Shown here piece by piece: positions 8,539 through 17,189 of a stretch of DNA of 53,417 nt. Position 1 is the stretch's first letter, and the number at the start of each line of letters is the position of its first letter. The notes beneath the pieces are model-generated. The model had not been told where the DNA came from. It made no database searches and worked only from the letters and a program-made list of their open reading frames with translations. Source of the DNA: Dehalococcoidia bacterium (GTDB lineage Bacteria > Chloroflexota > Dehalococcoidia > UBA3495); the NCBI GenBank assembly GCA_030753265.1, contig JASMCQ010000113.1:1-53417 (forward strand). The letters are read 5' to 3'. The position numbers were made by a program, and so were the translations under genes.

Positions 8539-10620
8539 TCAGCCCGCGAGCTGCTTCGACAGCGCCTCTACCTCGGTGACCGGAAGCTGGCACGCGTAAT
8601 TCTGGCACACGTAGGCCGTTGGCTTGCCGTCGACCATTCCCCGGTCACGGAGGAGAGGGGGGTCGATGGGGTGCTTGACCCCCTCTTGCCCTCCTTCCGC
8701 AGGAGGGAGTGATGAGGCTCCCACCACCACTCTATTGGGCAGGTAGCGGTTGAATACGGTGTCGACCAGGGCCTGGGTGGCCGGGTCCTCGGGAGGGCCG
8801 ATGATGGCGATCTCTTTGGGCGCGGCGAGGTGGAAGTCCAGGGCCCCCAGCCAGTGCCCGGTGCCCGCCGGGGCCCGGCCCATTAGGTCGCCGAGGGCTT
8901 TCAGTGGCGCAGCTCCTTTGACGGCATATTCCTGGTTGCCGGTGATCACCGCCAGCCGCAGCAGGACGTCGGCGGCCACCGACCCGCCGCAGGGCTGAGC
9001 GTTGTCGAAGATATCCCTGGGCCTGACCACCAGCGCCTCGTGGTCCGAGCCGGTGTCGTAGAAGCCGCCGTCCGTATCGTCCCAGAACAGCTTTATCATG
9101 GAATCAGCCAACCCGGTAGCCTCGGCCAGCCATCGGGGGTTGAAAGTAGCTTCGTAGAGAGCCAGGAGCCCGTCGGCAATGCAAACGTAGTCCTCCAGGT
9201 AACCCAGAAGCTTGGCCTGTCCAGCCCGGTAGGTGCGGAGCAGGCGACCCGCTGGTTTCATGGTCTCCATCAGAAAGCTGGCATTCCTGATCGCGGCCTG
9301 CAGGTAGTCGGCCCGGCCCAGGGCCACCGCCGCCTCGGCGAAGCTGCGCAGCATGAGGCCGTTCCAGGAAGCGAGCACCTTGTCGTCCCGCAGCGGGTGG
9401 ACCCGGCGCTCCCGCGTTTCCCGGAGGACCGTTTTGCCCCGGTCTACGACTCGCTGCAGCCGCTCCGGAGAGAGCCCGTGCCCTTCGGCATAGGGGGCCA
9501 CCTCCTGTGATATGTTGAGGATGTTCTTTCCCTCGAAATTTCCGGCGCCGGTGACCCCGAAAAAACCGTTGAAGATGTCGCCTTCCTCGTCTCCCAGCGC
9601 GGCCCGGATTTCCTCCGGAGACCAGACGAAAAACTTGCCCTCCACTCCCTCGCTGTCGGCGTCCTGGGCCGAGTAGAAACCGCCACTTGGGTCGGTCATC
9701 TCCCGCAGGACGTAGTCCAGAGTCTCCTCGGCTATCCGGCGATATAGAGGGCGACGCGTGACCAGGTGGGCGTGCAGGTAGAGCCGGGCCAGCAGGGCGT
9801 TATCGTAGAGCATCTTCTCGAAGTGGGGGACCAGCCAGAGGTCATCGGTGGAGTACCGGTGAAAGCCCCCGCCGATCTGGTCGTAGATGCCGCCTTGGGC
9901 CATCTTCTCCAGGGTAAGCTCCACCATCTCTAGGGCGCGCCTCGATGCGTTGGGGTAGCCGTGGTGGTGGTAGCGAAGCAGGAATTCCAACGACATGGGC
10001 TGGGGGAATTTTGGGGCGGCGCCGAGGCCGCCGTTCTCAAAGTCGAAGCCGGCGGCCAGGTTGGAGTAGGCTTCGTGTAAGATCTCCTCCGTTGGTGGAG
10101 TCTCCCCCTGAAGCATCTGGCCGGAGCGGCCCATCCTCTCGGCGAGCTGCTGGGTGACCCGGCCGATCTCCCCCTGGCTATTCGCGTACGCTTCAGAGAG
10201 AGACCGGAGCAGCCTGGGGAAACCCGGCATGCCGTGGCGGTCCTCCGGCGGGAAGTAGGTGCCGCCGTAGAACGCTCTGCCCTCCGGGGTGAGGAAAACG
10301 GTCATCGGCCAGCCGCCGCTGCCCGTCAGCATCTGCACCGCCTCCATGTACACCGCGTCCAGGTCGGGCCGCTCCTCCCGGTCCACCTTGATGCTGACGA
10401 AGCCCTCGTTCATCAGGGCGGCGATGGTTTCATTTTCGAAGGATTCCCGCTCCATGACGTGGCACCAGTGGCAGGCAGAATACCCGATGCTGAGCAGGAT
10501 GGGCTTGTCCTCGGCTTTGGCGCGGGCCAGGGCCTCTTCACCCCATGGGTACCAGTCCACCGGGTTTTGGGCGTGTTGCAACAGGTAGGGGCTGGTCTCG
10601 TGGATCAGACGGTTGGGCAT
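8539..10620 (-). CDS. YyaL/Spata20-family thioredoxin-domain protein (DUF255)
   Basis: This is a 693-residue protein of the YyaL/spermatogenesis-associated-20 family. It has an N-terminal thioredoxin-like fold with the family motif C50-HW-C53-H in [11 protein letters not shown], followed by a large (alpha/alpha)6 barrel like that of glycoside epimerases ([39 protein letters not shown]). The cellular role of the family is not established. I start at the ATG at 10620 ([14 protein letters not shown]), which has AGGAG upstream and matches the conserved N-terminus. The frame is open for another ~80 codons, but those residues look non-native and overlap an antitoxin remnant on the other strand. It is convergent with icd. 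Confidence 0.85.
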   Translation of the reverse strand: MPNRLIHETSPYLLQHAQNPVDWYPWGEEALARAKAEDKPILLSIGYSACHWCHVMERESFENETIAALMNEGFVSIKVDREERPDLDAVYMEAVQMLTGSGGWPMTVFLTPEGRAFYGGTYFPPEDRHGMPGFPRLLRSLSEAYANSQGEIGRVTQQLAERMGRSGQMLQGETPPTEEILHEAYSNLAAGFDFENGGLGAAPKFPQPMSLEFLLRYHHHGYPNASRRALEMVELTLEKMAQGGIYDQIGGGFHRYSTDDLWLVPHFEKMLYDNALLARLYLHAHLVTRRPLYRRIAEETLDYVLREMTDPSGGFYSAQDADSEGVEGKFFVWSPEEIRAALGDEEGDIFNGFFGVTGAGNFEGKNILNISQEVAPYAEGHGLSPERLQRVVDRGKTVLRETRERRVHPLRDDKVLASWNGLMLRSFAEAAVALGRADYLQAAIRNASFLMETMKPAGRLLRTYRAGQAKLLGYLEDYVCIADGLLALYEATFNPRWLAEATGLADSMIKLFWDDTDGGFYDTGSDHEALVVRPRDIFDNAQPCGGSVAADVLLRLAVITGNQEYAVKGAAPLKALGDLMGRAPAGTGHWLGALDFHLAAPKEIAIIGPPEDPATQALVDTVFNRYLPNRVVVGASSLPPAEGGQEGVKHPIDPPLLRDRGMVDGKPTAYVCQNYACQLPVTEVEALSKQLAG

Positions 10621-10734
10621 GGGGACTCCTATGTGAACCCGCTTGAGAGGCGGGAGAGTTTTCCATATCTCCATTGTCAACCACAACGCCGCGGAACACC
10701 ACAGCGTTTGGGTGTCGATACCTGGGAGCCGGCC

Positions 10735-10884
10735 AATTCTTTCAAGAAAGACACGCGGGTGAACATCCGGGTATTCAGGAAGGAACTGGAAGCCCTCCGG
10801 AAGAGGGCGCTGGAGGAGGGCATTCCCTACCAGACCTTGACGGGCAGCGTTCTGCACAAGATCGTAGCAGGTCGGCTGGTTTAG
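10735..10884 (+). pseudogene. C-terminal fragment of a CopG/BrnA-like antitoxin gene
   Basis: The plus strand encodes, up to a TAG at 10882, [20 protein letters not shown] followed by [20 protein letters not shown] and a short tail. This is the DNA-binding/C-terminal pattern of ribbon-helix-helix antitoxins (NIR-[ILV]-x-x-x-[DE]-L-x-x-[IL]-[QR]-[KR]-[RK]-A-x-x-E-x-[IL]-P-Y-Q-T-L). There is no start codon or ribosome site in a sensible place, the N-terminal half is missing, and no toxin gene is adjacent. I read it as a decayed remnant of a toxin-antitoxin module. Confidence 0.6.
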
Positions 10885-10895
10885 AAGAGGCGGTA

Positions 10896-10970
10896 GTACT
10901 CAGTCAACTCAATTGCTGAAAGGTGTCATTCCTCAACAGCCCCGGTTGAATTGCAACCGGCCTGAGAATG
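10896..10970. repeat. Partial copy of the CTCAGTCAAC palindromic element
   Basis: It starts with GTACTCAGTCAACT, like the reverse complement of the element at 2745-2866, continues to TGTCATTCCTCA, and contains the hairpin CCGGTTG-AATTG-CAACCGG (10942-10960) before CCTGAGAATG. It lies just past the thrS stop and may act as its terminator. Confidence 0.5.
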
Positions 10971-11001
10971 GCGCCGGGGAAACCATTTTCCGGCCTTCGC
11001 C

Positions 11002-12756
11002 TTACCCGCCCAACTCCCCGTTCAGCCGCTCCACCAAACCTGAAAGCGGCATCTTTCCCAGGTCGCCTTCTTCCCGGTGCCGCACCGCAACGGCTCCCTC
11101 TTTCTGCTCTCTGTCCCCCACGACCAGCATGTAAGGGATTTTCTGCATCTGGGCGTTGCGTATCTTTAGGTTCATCCGCTCGCCGCGAGAGTCGACTTCC
11201 ACCCGGAATCCGCCAGCCTCCAGCTTGCCTTTCAGTGACTCGGCGTAATCCAGGTGCCGGTCGGCGATGGGGATGACCACCGCCTGGACGGGGGCCAGCC
11301 ACAGGGGGAAGGCCCCGGCGTAGTGCTCGATCAGCACTCCCAGGAACCGCTCCATGGACCCCAGGATGGCCCGGTGCACCATGTAGGGGCGGCTCCGGCC
11401 TCCTTCGGCGTCCTGGAAGGTCAGGTCGAACCGTTCCGGCAGGTTGAAGTCGAACTGGACCGTGGTGCATTGCCAGGCCCGGCCCAGGGCGTCGGTGATC
11501 TTGATGTCTATCTTGGGGCCGTAGAAGGCCCCGCCGCCTTCGTCGATGTCGAAGGTTAGATGCCGTTGCTCCAGGGCCAGCCTGAGGGACTGGGTAGCAT
11601 GGTCCCACGTCTCCGGGTCGCCCACGTACTTCTCGGGCCGGGTGGACAGAGATATGGAGTAATCGGCGAACCCGAAGGCCTCCAGAAGCTCGAAAGTCAG
11701 GTCCAGCACGCCGCCGACTTCGGCTTCCACCTGGTCCGGGCGGCAGAAGATATGGGCGTCGTCCTGGGTGAACCCCCGCACGCGCATCAGCCCGTGGAGC
11801 ACCCCGCTGCGTTCGTAGCGGTAGACCGTGCCCAGCTCGGCGAAGCGCAGGGGCAGTTCCCGGTAGCTCCGCAGCGCCGAGCGGTACACCATGATGTGGA
11901 ACGGGCAGTTCATCGGCTTCAGGAAATACTCCTGCTCGTCCACCACCAGGGGGGCGTACATGCTGTCTCGGTAGAAATCCAGATGGCCGCTCGTCTGCCA
12001 AAGCTGGGCGCGGCCTATATGGGGCGAGTAGATGATGTCGTAGCCCAGGCGGTAGTGAAGCGCCCGCCAGTAGTCCTCGATGAGGGTGCGAATCCGGCCT
12101 CCCTTGGGGTGCCACACGACCAGTCCGGAGCCGATCTCCTCGTGGACCGTGAAGAGGCCCAGTTGGCGCCCCAGGGTGCGGTGGTCGCGTTTCTCCGCCT
12201 CTTCCAGCCGGGCCAGATAGGCATCCAACTCCTCCTGGCTCTCGAAGGCGGTGCCGTAGATGCGTTGGAGCATCGGGCGGTGTTCGTCGCCCCGCCAGTA
12301 GGCCCCGGCCAGTTGGAGCAGCTTCACCGCAACTATCTCGGAGGTGTTGGCCACGTGGGGCCCCTGGCAGAGGTCCACAAACTCGGCGTGCCGGTAGACC
12401 GACAGCGTCTCGGCGTTGGCCAGACTGTCGATGATCTCCAGCTTGTAGGGCTGATCGGCAAAAAGGTTCTTGGCTTCCCCCCGGCCGATCTCCTCCCGGA
12501 GGAAGTCATGACCGCCGGCGATGCTCCGGAGCATCAACTTTTCGATTTGCTCCAGGTCCTCGGGGGTGAACGGGCGGGAAACGTCGAAATCGTAGTAGAA
12601 ACCGTCCGCCGTGGGTGGCCCGATGGCTATCTTTGCTTCTGGAAACAGCTCGGTGACTGCCTCAGCCATGACGTGGGCCGCGGAGTGGCGCATTCGGTGG
12701 CGCCGGGCCTCTACCGGATCGGCGTTGCCGCTTTCGAGGGTACCGTGATCTAGCAT
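11002..12756 (-). CDS. thrS: Threonyl-tRNA synthetase lacking the N-terminal TGS domain
   Basis: This 584-residue class II synthetase charges tRNA-Thr. The N-terminal editing domain is present (HSAAHVMAEAV, and HAEFVDLCQGPHV with the second zinc-type motif). The catalytic core has motif 2, FRYERSG-like (TVYRYERSGVLHGLMRVRGFTQDDAHIFC). The zinc ligands are Cys in MNCPFHIMVY, His in DDAHIFC and His in YMVHRAILGSMERF. The C-terminal anticodon domain ends the protein (MQKIPYMLVVGDRE). The ~60-residue TGS domain seen in E. coli ThrRS is missing. I prefer the ATG at 12756; GTG at 12804 would add 16 residues with no better ribosome site. A TATAAT box on the minus strand at 12892-12897 and a GGAGTT-AAG-AACTCC hairpin (12871-12885) lie upstream. 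Confidence 0.93.
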   Translation of the reverse strand: MLDHGTLESGNADPVEARRHRMRHSAAHVMAEAVTELFPEAKIAIGPPTADGFYYDFDVSRPFTPEDLEQIEKLMLRSIAGGHDFLREEIGRGEAKNLFADQPYKLEIIDSLANAETLSVYRHAEFVDLCQGPHVANTSEIVAVKLLQLAGAYWRGDEHRPMLQRIYGTAFESQEELDAYLARLEEAEKRDHRTLGRQLGLFTVHEEIGSGLVVWHPKGGRIRTLIEDYWRALHYRLGYDIIYSPHIGRAQLWQTSGHLDFYRDSMYAPLVVDEQEYFLKPMNCPFHIMVYRSALRSYRELPLRFAELGTVYRYERSGVLHGLMRVRGFTQDDAHIFCRPDQVEAEVGGVLDLTFELLEAFGFADYSISLSTRPEKYVGDPETWDHATQSLRLALEQRHLTFDIDEGGGAFYGPKIDIKITDALGRAWQCTTVQFDFNLPERFDLTFQDAEGGRSRPYMVHRAILGSMERFLGVLIEHYAGAFPLWLAPVQAVVIPIADRHLDYAESLKGKLEAGGFRVEVDSRGERMNLKIRNAQMQKIPYMLVVGDREQKEGAVAVRHREEGDLGKMPLSGLVERLNGELGG

Positions 12757-12870
12757 AATTCGGCCTGCATGAAAATTTCGGAGGTCCGTGGATGCCTCTG
12801 GCACGAGCGTTCGGCTAGCGATTCTGTCACCGGCCGCCGCCTGCCTCCCAGCGCGGCTTCCACGGGGCTT

Positions 12871-12897
12871 GGAGTTAAGAACTCCCGGTACATTATA
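12871..12897 (-). promoter_or_regulatory. Possible thrS promoter -10 box and leader hairpin
   Basis: Read on the minus strand, TATAAT (12897-12892) is followed a few bases later by a 6-bp hairpin GGAGTT-CTT-AACTCC. About 115 nt of leader follow before thrS. No good -35 box is visible and I cannot support a T-box. Confidence 0.35.
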
Positions 12898-13030
12898 GCC
12901 TAATGGGCTGGCCCGCTGTACGGAAAACGTCGCGGTTGCCCGTTGGATTTTCCAGACCTGATGGAGTCTCGGGGCCTTTTCTCGCCCGGACCGGCAGACC
13001 GCGAGGGGATTCGAAGGCCGGTGCGACCGG

Positions 13031-13657
13031 TCAGGGCAAACGGTTGAACAGCCCGCGCCATTGGCGGGTCTTGAATGCCGTGAGTAATTGCTCCCGGATA
13101 CCGATGGAGTAGGTCACAACTACCATTACCGTCAACGACGCGCACAGGATGATCTGCACGGCGCCCTGGCCGGTGACCACCAACATGACGTTCAAGAATA
13201 CAAATCCGACGCCCGCGCCGGTTACGACGTTGCGGGTCAAGAATATGACCAAAGCCACCGGGAGAATGGTGACGAGGGTTGGCACGAGTACCAGGGCCAG
13301 AGAAATACCGAAGATAGCCGCCGCCCCTTTTCCGCCCTGAAAACGAAGGAATACCGTCCAGTTATGGCCCGCCACGACCAGCGGAGTCGTCAGGAAAAGG
13401 ACCTCGTCCGGCGCGCCAAGCCAGCCGGGGATCAGCACGGCCAAGGCCCCTTTGCCGGCGTCCACGAAGAGCACGAACAGCCCGCCAAAGGCTCCGACTT
13501 GCTGGTAGGTGTTCAGGGCTCCCACGTTCTTGGTGCCCACCTGCCGTATGTCGACGCCCTTGACCAGGCGAACCACCAGGTAGCCGGTGGGTAGTGAGCC
13601 CAGCAGGTACGCTCCAAAGCTTAGCGGGATAGCCAGCAGCCAATCCAAGGCCGGCAC
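13031..13657 (-). CDS. plsY: Acyl-phosphate glycerol-3-phosphate acyltransferase PlsY
   Basis: This 208-residue integral membrane enzyme transfers an acyl group from acyl-phosphate to glycerol-3-phosphate, the first acylation of phospholipid synthesis. All three PlsY motifs are present: GSLPTGYLV followed by GTKNVGALN (motif 1), the DAGKG loop (motif 2), and AGHNWTVFLRFQGGKG (motif 3). Several hydrophobic helices separate them, with the first at residues ~5-25 and clear ones in the second half (LALVLVPTLVTILPVALVIF, VGFVFLNVMLVV). Length is typical (190-220). The gene stands alone between thrS and prfB with sizeable gaps on both sides; PlsX is not in the window. Confidence 0.93.
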   Translation of the reverse strand: MPALDWLLAIPLSFGAYLLGSLPTGYLVVRLVKGVDIRQVGTKNVGALNTYQQVGAFGGLFVLFVDAGKGALAVLIPGWLGAPDEVLFLTTPLVVAGHNWTVFLRFQGGKGAAAIFGISLALVLVPTLVTILPVALVIFLTRNVVTGAGVGFVFLNVMLVVTGQGAVQIILCASLTVMVVVTYSIGIREQLLTAFKTRQWRGLFNRLP

Positions 13658-14152
13658 CTCCAGGTGGGCGGACAGACGCCCTCATCTACAGCAAACAGTT
13701 TGCCCGGTAGAGCATACCCCTACCCCCTCCGCATTTGTCAACTCAGGCCGTCACTGGCGATCCGCCTAACTGGCTTCGGCAGCCTCCTTGGTCTGGGAAA
13801 TGTGCCGGGGAAAGTTGTACGCCGGGGTACCGTTTCTCCGCCTCAACGACCGGTTTCTTGCTATAATGGGGCGGCGGTATCCGTAGCGTGAATCCAGGTA
13901 GTCTGTCGCCCAGGCTCCGGCGCGGCCGCCGGTCAAATATGCCCAAGGGACAACATTGACCCGTCGTGCTGGTGGCAGTGCGGGCAGCGGGGCGAAGTTT
14001 CTCACGCAACTGGAGGCGCAATCGGCCGTCCGAAAAGGACAGGCCGTTACAGTTGGCAACTCTTTTCGAGCCCGAAAAGCCCCCGATCAGACCGGCCCGA
14101 AAAGCAGACGCCCGGCTTGCCGGGCACTCAGTCCGGGGGAATAGGAGAGAGC
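13658..14152. other. Intergenic region between divergent plsY and prfB, with promoter and long leader
   Basis: These 495 bases contain no supported gene. An extended -10 sequence, TGC-TATAAT, is at 13859-13867 on the plus strand, leaving a ~280-nt leader before prfB. The leader contains small hairpins (GTCC-GAAAA-GGAC; CTTTTCG-AGCC-CGAAAAG; GCCCGGC-TT-GCCGGGC just before the gene). I could not match them to a known RNA family such as SRP RNA, RNase P RNA or an FMN switch. Confidence 0.45.
13859..13867 (+). promoter_or_regulatory. Extended -10 promoter candidate for prfB
   Basis: TGC followed by TATAAT is a consensus extended -10 element. A good -35 is absent, as is common with extended -10 promoters. 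The ATG of prfB lies about 285 nt downstream. Confidence 0.4.
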
Positions 14153-15260
14153 ATGGAACAACTCAAGCTGAACCTGCAAACCGTTTGTAAGAAGATAGAT
14201 TCCGTGGTGGAGCGTCTTTGACCTCGCTGACAAAGAAATTGCGATTGCCCGCATGGAGCTGGAATCGGCCACTCCCGGCTTTTGGGACGACCCCCGGGAA
14301 GCCCAACGGAAAATGCAGCAGTTGGGCCGCCTCAAAGACGCGGTGACCCTTTGGCGAGGCCTTCAAACGGGCTCCAAGAACCTACTGGAGTTGACCGAAC
14401 TGGCCCTGGCGGAGGAGGACTATTCCCTACAGGAAGAGTTGGAGGCCGAGGCCCGCACGATCACCCGGTCCTTGGCCCGGGAAGAGGTCAACCTGACCTT
14501 GTCCGGACCCTTCGACGACCGGCCGGCTATCGTCACCATCCACGCCGGAGCCGGGGGCACCGACTCTCAGGACTGGGCAGAGATGCTGCTGCGCATGTAC
14601 GCCAAATGGGCGGAAATACAGGGCCGCCCGGTTCAGATAATGGACCTCTCCTACGGAGATGAAGCCGGCCTCCGCAACGCCACCCTGGAAGTCGGAGGCC
14701 CTCACGCCTTCGGCTACGCGAGCGCCGAGCGGGGCGTCCACCGGCTGGTCCGCCTGTCGCCCTATGACCCTAACCACTTGCGGCACACCTCTTTCGCCGT
14801 GGTGGAGGTTATTCCGGTCTCAGACGAAGAAGCCGAAGTGACGGTGCGGTCCGAAGACCTGAAGTTGGACTTCTTCCGGGCCAGTGGCCCCGGGGGGCAG
14901 AACGTGCAGAAAGTGGCTTCCGCGGTACGCTTGACCCACGTCCCATCAGGCATCGTCATTAGCTGCCAGAACGAGCGGTCCCAGCATCAGAACCGGGAAT
15001 TTGCCCTGCGCATCCTGAGGGCCAAACTCCTGGCCCGGCAGAACGAGCAGCGGGCCGAGGAGCTAGCGAAACTCCGGGGCCAGAGGGTAAGCCCGGAATG
15101 GGGAAACCAGATTCGCAGCTACGTGCTGCATCCGTACAAGTCGGTGAAAGACCACCGGACCAACCACCAGAGCACCAACCCGGATGCGGTGCTCGCCGGA
15201 AACGTGGATGAGTTCATCCAGGCCTATCTCATGTCCAAGGTCGGAAAAGAGACAGGCTAG
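14153..15260 (+). CDS. prfB: Peptide chain release factor 2, made by programmed +1 frameshift
   Basis: RF2 recognises UGA and UAA stop codons and triggers release. Translation starts at ATG 14153 (AGGAGAG upstream) and meets an in-frame TGA at codon 23 (14219-14221). The context is CTT-TGA-C, preceded at the right distance by an SD-like GTGGAG, the classical RF2 autoregulatory frameshift site. After a +1 shift, reading resumes with GAC at 14220 and continues to 15260, giving 368 residues. The release motif GGQ is at residues 247-249 (SGPGGQNVQ). The tripeptide that reads the stop codon, SPF in E. coli RF2, appears as SPY (LSPYDPNHLRHTSF). Low RF2 activity raises frameshifting, so expression is self-controlled. 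The presence of UGA-decoding selenocysteine genes nearby makes RF2 levels relevant to them. Confidence 0.96.
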
Positions 15261-15364
15261 AGAAGGACGGCCGGAACAGCGTAGGGGCGACCGGCCGGTC
15301 GCCCCGACTGTCATCAAATAGACGGGTTATCAAATAGACGGGCCTATCGCGGAAAGGCCCGGCG

Positions 15365-16570
15365 CTAGCAACTACTGATGATGTGCCCCATCCGCGCTCG
15401 CTTGGTCTGGAGGTAGCCTCGGTTTTCGTCGTTAACCGTGGCTTCAACCGGCACCCGTTCCACAATCTCCAGGTCGAAGCCCGAGAGGCCAACCACCTTA
15501 CGGGGGTTGTTGGTCAGCAGGCGTAGCTTGCTGATTCCCAGGTCCCGGATTATCTGGGCGCCGATCCCGTAGTGGCGCAGGTCCGGTTCAAACCCCAGGG
15601 ACCGGTTGGCATCCACCGTGTCCAGGCCGCCGTCTTGCAGCGAATAAGCCTTGATCTTGTTGTGCAGCCCGATGCCCCGGCCCTCCTGCCGCATGTATAG
15701 AAAGACGCCGGCCCCTTCCTGGCCCAGAATTTTCAGGGCCATGTCTATCTGGTCTCCGCAATCACATCGGAGGCTGCCCAAAACATCCCCGGTCAGGCAC
15801 TCGCTGTGTATTCGGACCAGGACCGGCTGGTCCCGCTCCCACTTGCCTATGGTCAACGCAATGTGCTCTCCCGCATCCACCGCGCTCTGGTAGGCCACAG
15901 CGGTGAACTCGCCGTACTTGGTGGGGAGGCGCGCTTCCGCCACGCGCTCGATGAGCCGCTCGTGGCGGCGCCGGTGGGCGATGATCTGGGTGATGCTGAG
16001 TACCCTCAATTTGTGGACTTCGGCAAAGGTTTCCAGGTCCGGCATCCGGGCCATGGAGCCGTCCTCGTTCATGATTTCGCACACCACGCCCGCCGGATTC
16101 AATTCCGCCATTTTGCACAGGTCGACAATTGCCTCGGTGTGCCCAGCCCGAGCCAAGACCCCGCCCGGATGGCAACGCAGCGGAAACAGGTGACCCGGAC
16201 GAGAGAAGTCTTCGGCCCGGGCGTTGGGGTCGATCATGGCGCGGATGGTAGCGGCCCGGTCGCTCGCAGAGATACCGGTGGTGGTGTTTTTCCTGTAGTC
16301 CACCGACACGGTAAAGGCGGTGTGATGTTTGATCGAGGTGTTGCTGGCTACCATCAGCGGCATGTCCAGTTCGTCCAGCCTTTCACCGGAGATGGGCATG
16401 CATAAAAGACCCCGGGCGTGGGTAACGACAAAATTGACCGCATCCGCAGTCACCATCTCGGCAGGCATTACCAGATCGCCTTCGTTCTCCCGGTTCTCAT
16501 CGTCGACCACGATAAGAAACTTACCTGCTTTGAGGTCCTCTAGGGCCTCCTCCACACTACACAGAGGCAT
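15365..16570 (-). CDS. ribBA: Bifunctional 3,4-dihydroxy-2-butanone-4-phosphate synthase / GTP cyclohydrolase II
   Basis: This 401-residue fusion supplies both precursors of riboflavin. The RibB domain (residues ~1-200) has DDENRENEGDLVMPAE, GLLCMPISGERL, and the RPGHLFPL/HTEAIVDL segments that bind ribulose 5-phosphate. The RibA domain follows with the zinc cysteines in ECLTGDVLGSLRCDCGDQ, the MRQEGRGIGL motif and RLLTNNPRKV. The ATG at 16570 has AAGGA upstream and lies 27 nt after ribE, so it is the last gene of ribD-ribE-ribBA on the minus strand. The gene for lumazine synthase (ribH), which often ends such operons, is not present here. Confidence 0.96.
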   Translation of the reverse strand: MPLCSVEEALEDLKAGKFLIVVDDENRENEGDLVMPAEMVTADAVNFVVTHARGLLCMPISGERLDELDMPLMVASNTSIKHHTAFTVSVDYRKNTTTGISASDRAATIRAMIDPNARAEDFSRPGHLFPLRCHPGGVLARAGHTEAIVDLCKMAELNPAGVVCEIMNEDGSMARMPDLETFAEVHKLRVLSITQIIAHRRRHERLIERVAEARLPTKYGEFTAVAYQSAVDAGEHIALTIGKWERDQPVLVRIHSECLTGDVLGSLRCDCGDQIDMALKILGQEGAGVFLYMRQEGRGIGLHNKIKAYSLQDGGLDTVDANRSLGFEPDLRHYGIGAQIIRDLGISKLRLLTNNPRKVVGLSGFDLEIVERVPVEATVNDENRGYLQTKRARMGHIISSC

Positions 16571-16597
16571 AATAGCGTCCTTCTTTCGCCCAAGCGT

Positions 16598-17188
16598 TCA
16601 TCGGTTCGCCGGCTGCTCTGGTAGGAGGCTTTCGATGTACTTGGCCACAATATCGGCTTCCAGGTTCACGCGGCCGCCCCCAGTTTTCTCTCGCAGGCTG
16701 GTGTTCTCCAGCGTGTAGGGGATGAGGGACAGAGTGAACGATGAAGTACCTTTTTTTACCACGGTAAGACTTATGCCGTCAACCGCGACAAAGCCTTTCT
16801 CCACGATGTATCGCATAAGTGTCTTCGGGCAGGACACCCGGAGGATGACACATTCTCCCTCCGGCTTGCTGGATGTGATCCGCCCCGTGGCGTCCACATG
16901 GCCCTGAACGATGTGGCCGCCGAGGCGGTCGCTTACCGCCAGAGGCCGTTCCAGGTTGACTGCGTGACCTGCTTTCAGGGTTCCGAAAGATGTCCGCCGC
17001 AGGGTTTCGGGCGAGAGTTCCACGCTGAACCCGTCGTCGCGGTGCTCGACAACGGTGAGGCAGGCCCCGTTGACGGCGATGCTATCGCCCAGCTTCATGC
17101 CTTCCATGATCAGGATGGCCCGGATTTGCAGGCAGTAGCCCTCCAGGCTCGCCACCGCTCCGACTTCCTCAACTATTCCCGTGAACAT
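16598..17188 (-). CDS. ribE: Riboflavin synthase, alpha subunit
   Basis: This 196-residue enzyme dismutates two 6,7-dimethyl-8-ribityllumazine molecules to riboflavin. It is built of two lumazine-binding barrels. The first begins MFTGIVEEVGAV and contains GDSIAVNGACLTV. The second contains GGHIVQGHVDATG and DGISLTVV. The ATG at 17188 lies one base after the ribD stop, indicating translational coupling. Length is typical (about 200). Confidence 0.95.
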   Translation of the reverse strand: MFTGIVEEVGAVASLEGYCLQIRAILIMEGMKLGDSIAVNGACLTVVEHRDDGFSVELSPETLRRTSFGTLKAGHAVNLERPLAVSDRLGGHIVQGHVDATGRITSSKPEGECVILRVSCPKTLMRYIVEKGFVAVDGISLTVVKKGTSSFTLSLIPYTLENTSLREKTGGGRVNLEADIVAKYIESLLPEQPANR

Positions 17189-17189
17189 C

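Larger units (their letters stand above)
10621..11001. other. Intergenic region with antitoxin remnant and palindromic repeat
   Basis: This stretch of about 380 bases separates YyaL-like and thrS (both minus strand). It holds the antitoxin fragment described at 10735-10884 and a palindromic repeat copy at 10896-10970. I see no intact gene. Confidence 0.6.

Noticed and set aside
10621..10857. N-terminal extension of the YyaL-like protein up to 10857
   Set aside because: The conserved family start ([14 protein letters not shown]) with its ribosome site is at 10620; upstream residues look random and overlap an antitoxin remnant on the other strand.
10904..12115. 403-residue open frame overlapping thrS in another frame
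   Set aside because: Arg/Pro/Gly-rich translation typical of an out-of-frame reading of GC-rich DNA; thrS is unambiguous.
12805..12900. T-box leader upstream of thrS
   Set aside because: A CGTGGAAGCCGCG stretch recalls the T-box core but has an insertion, and no specifier loop or terminator/antiterminator pair is evident.
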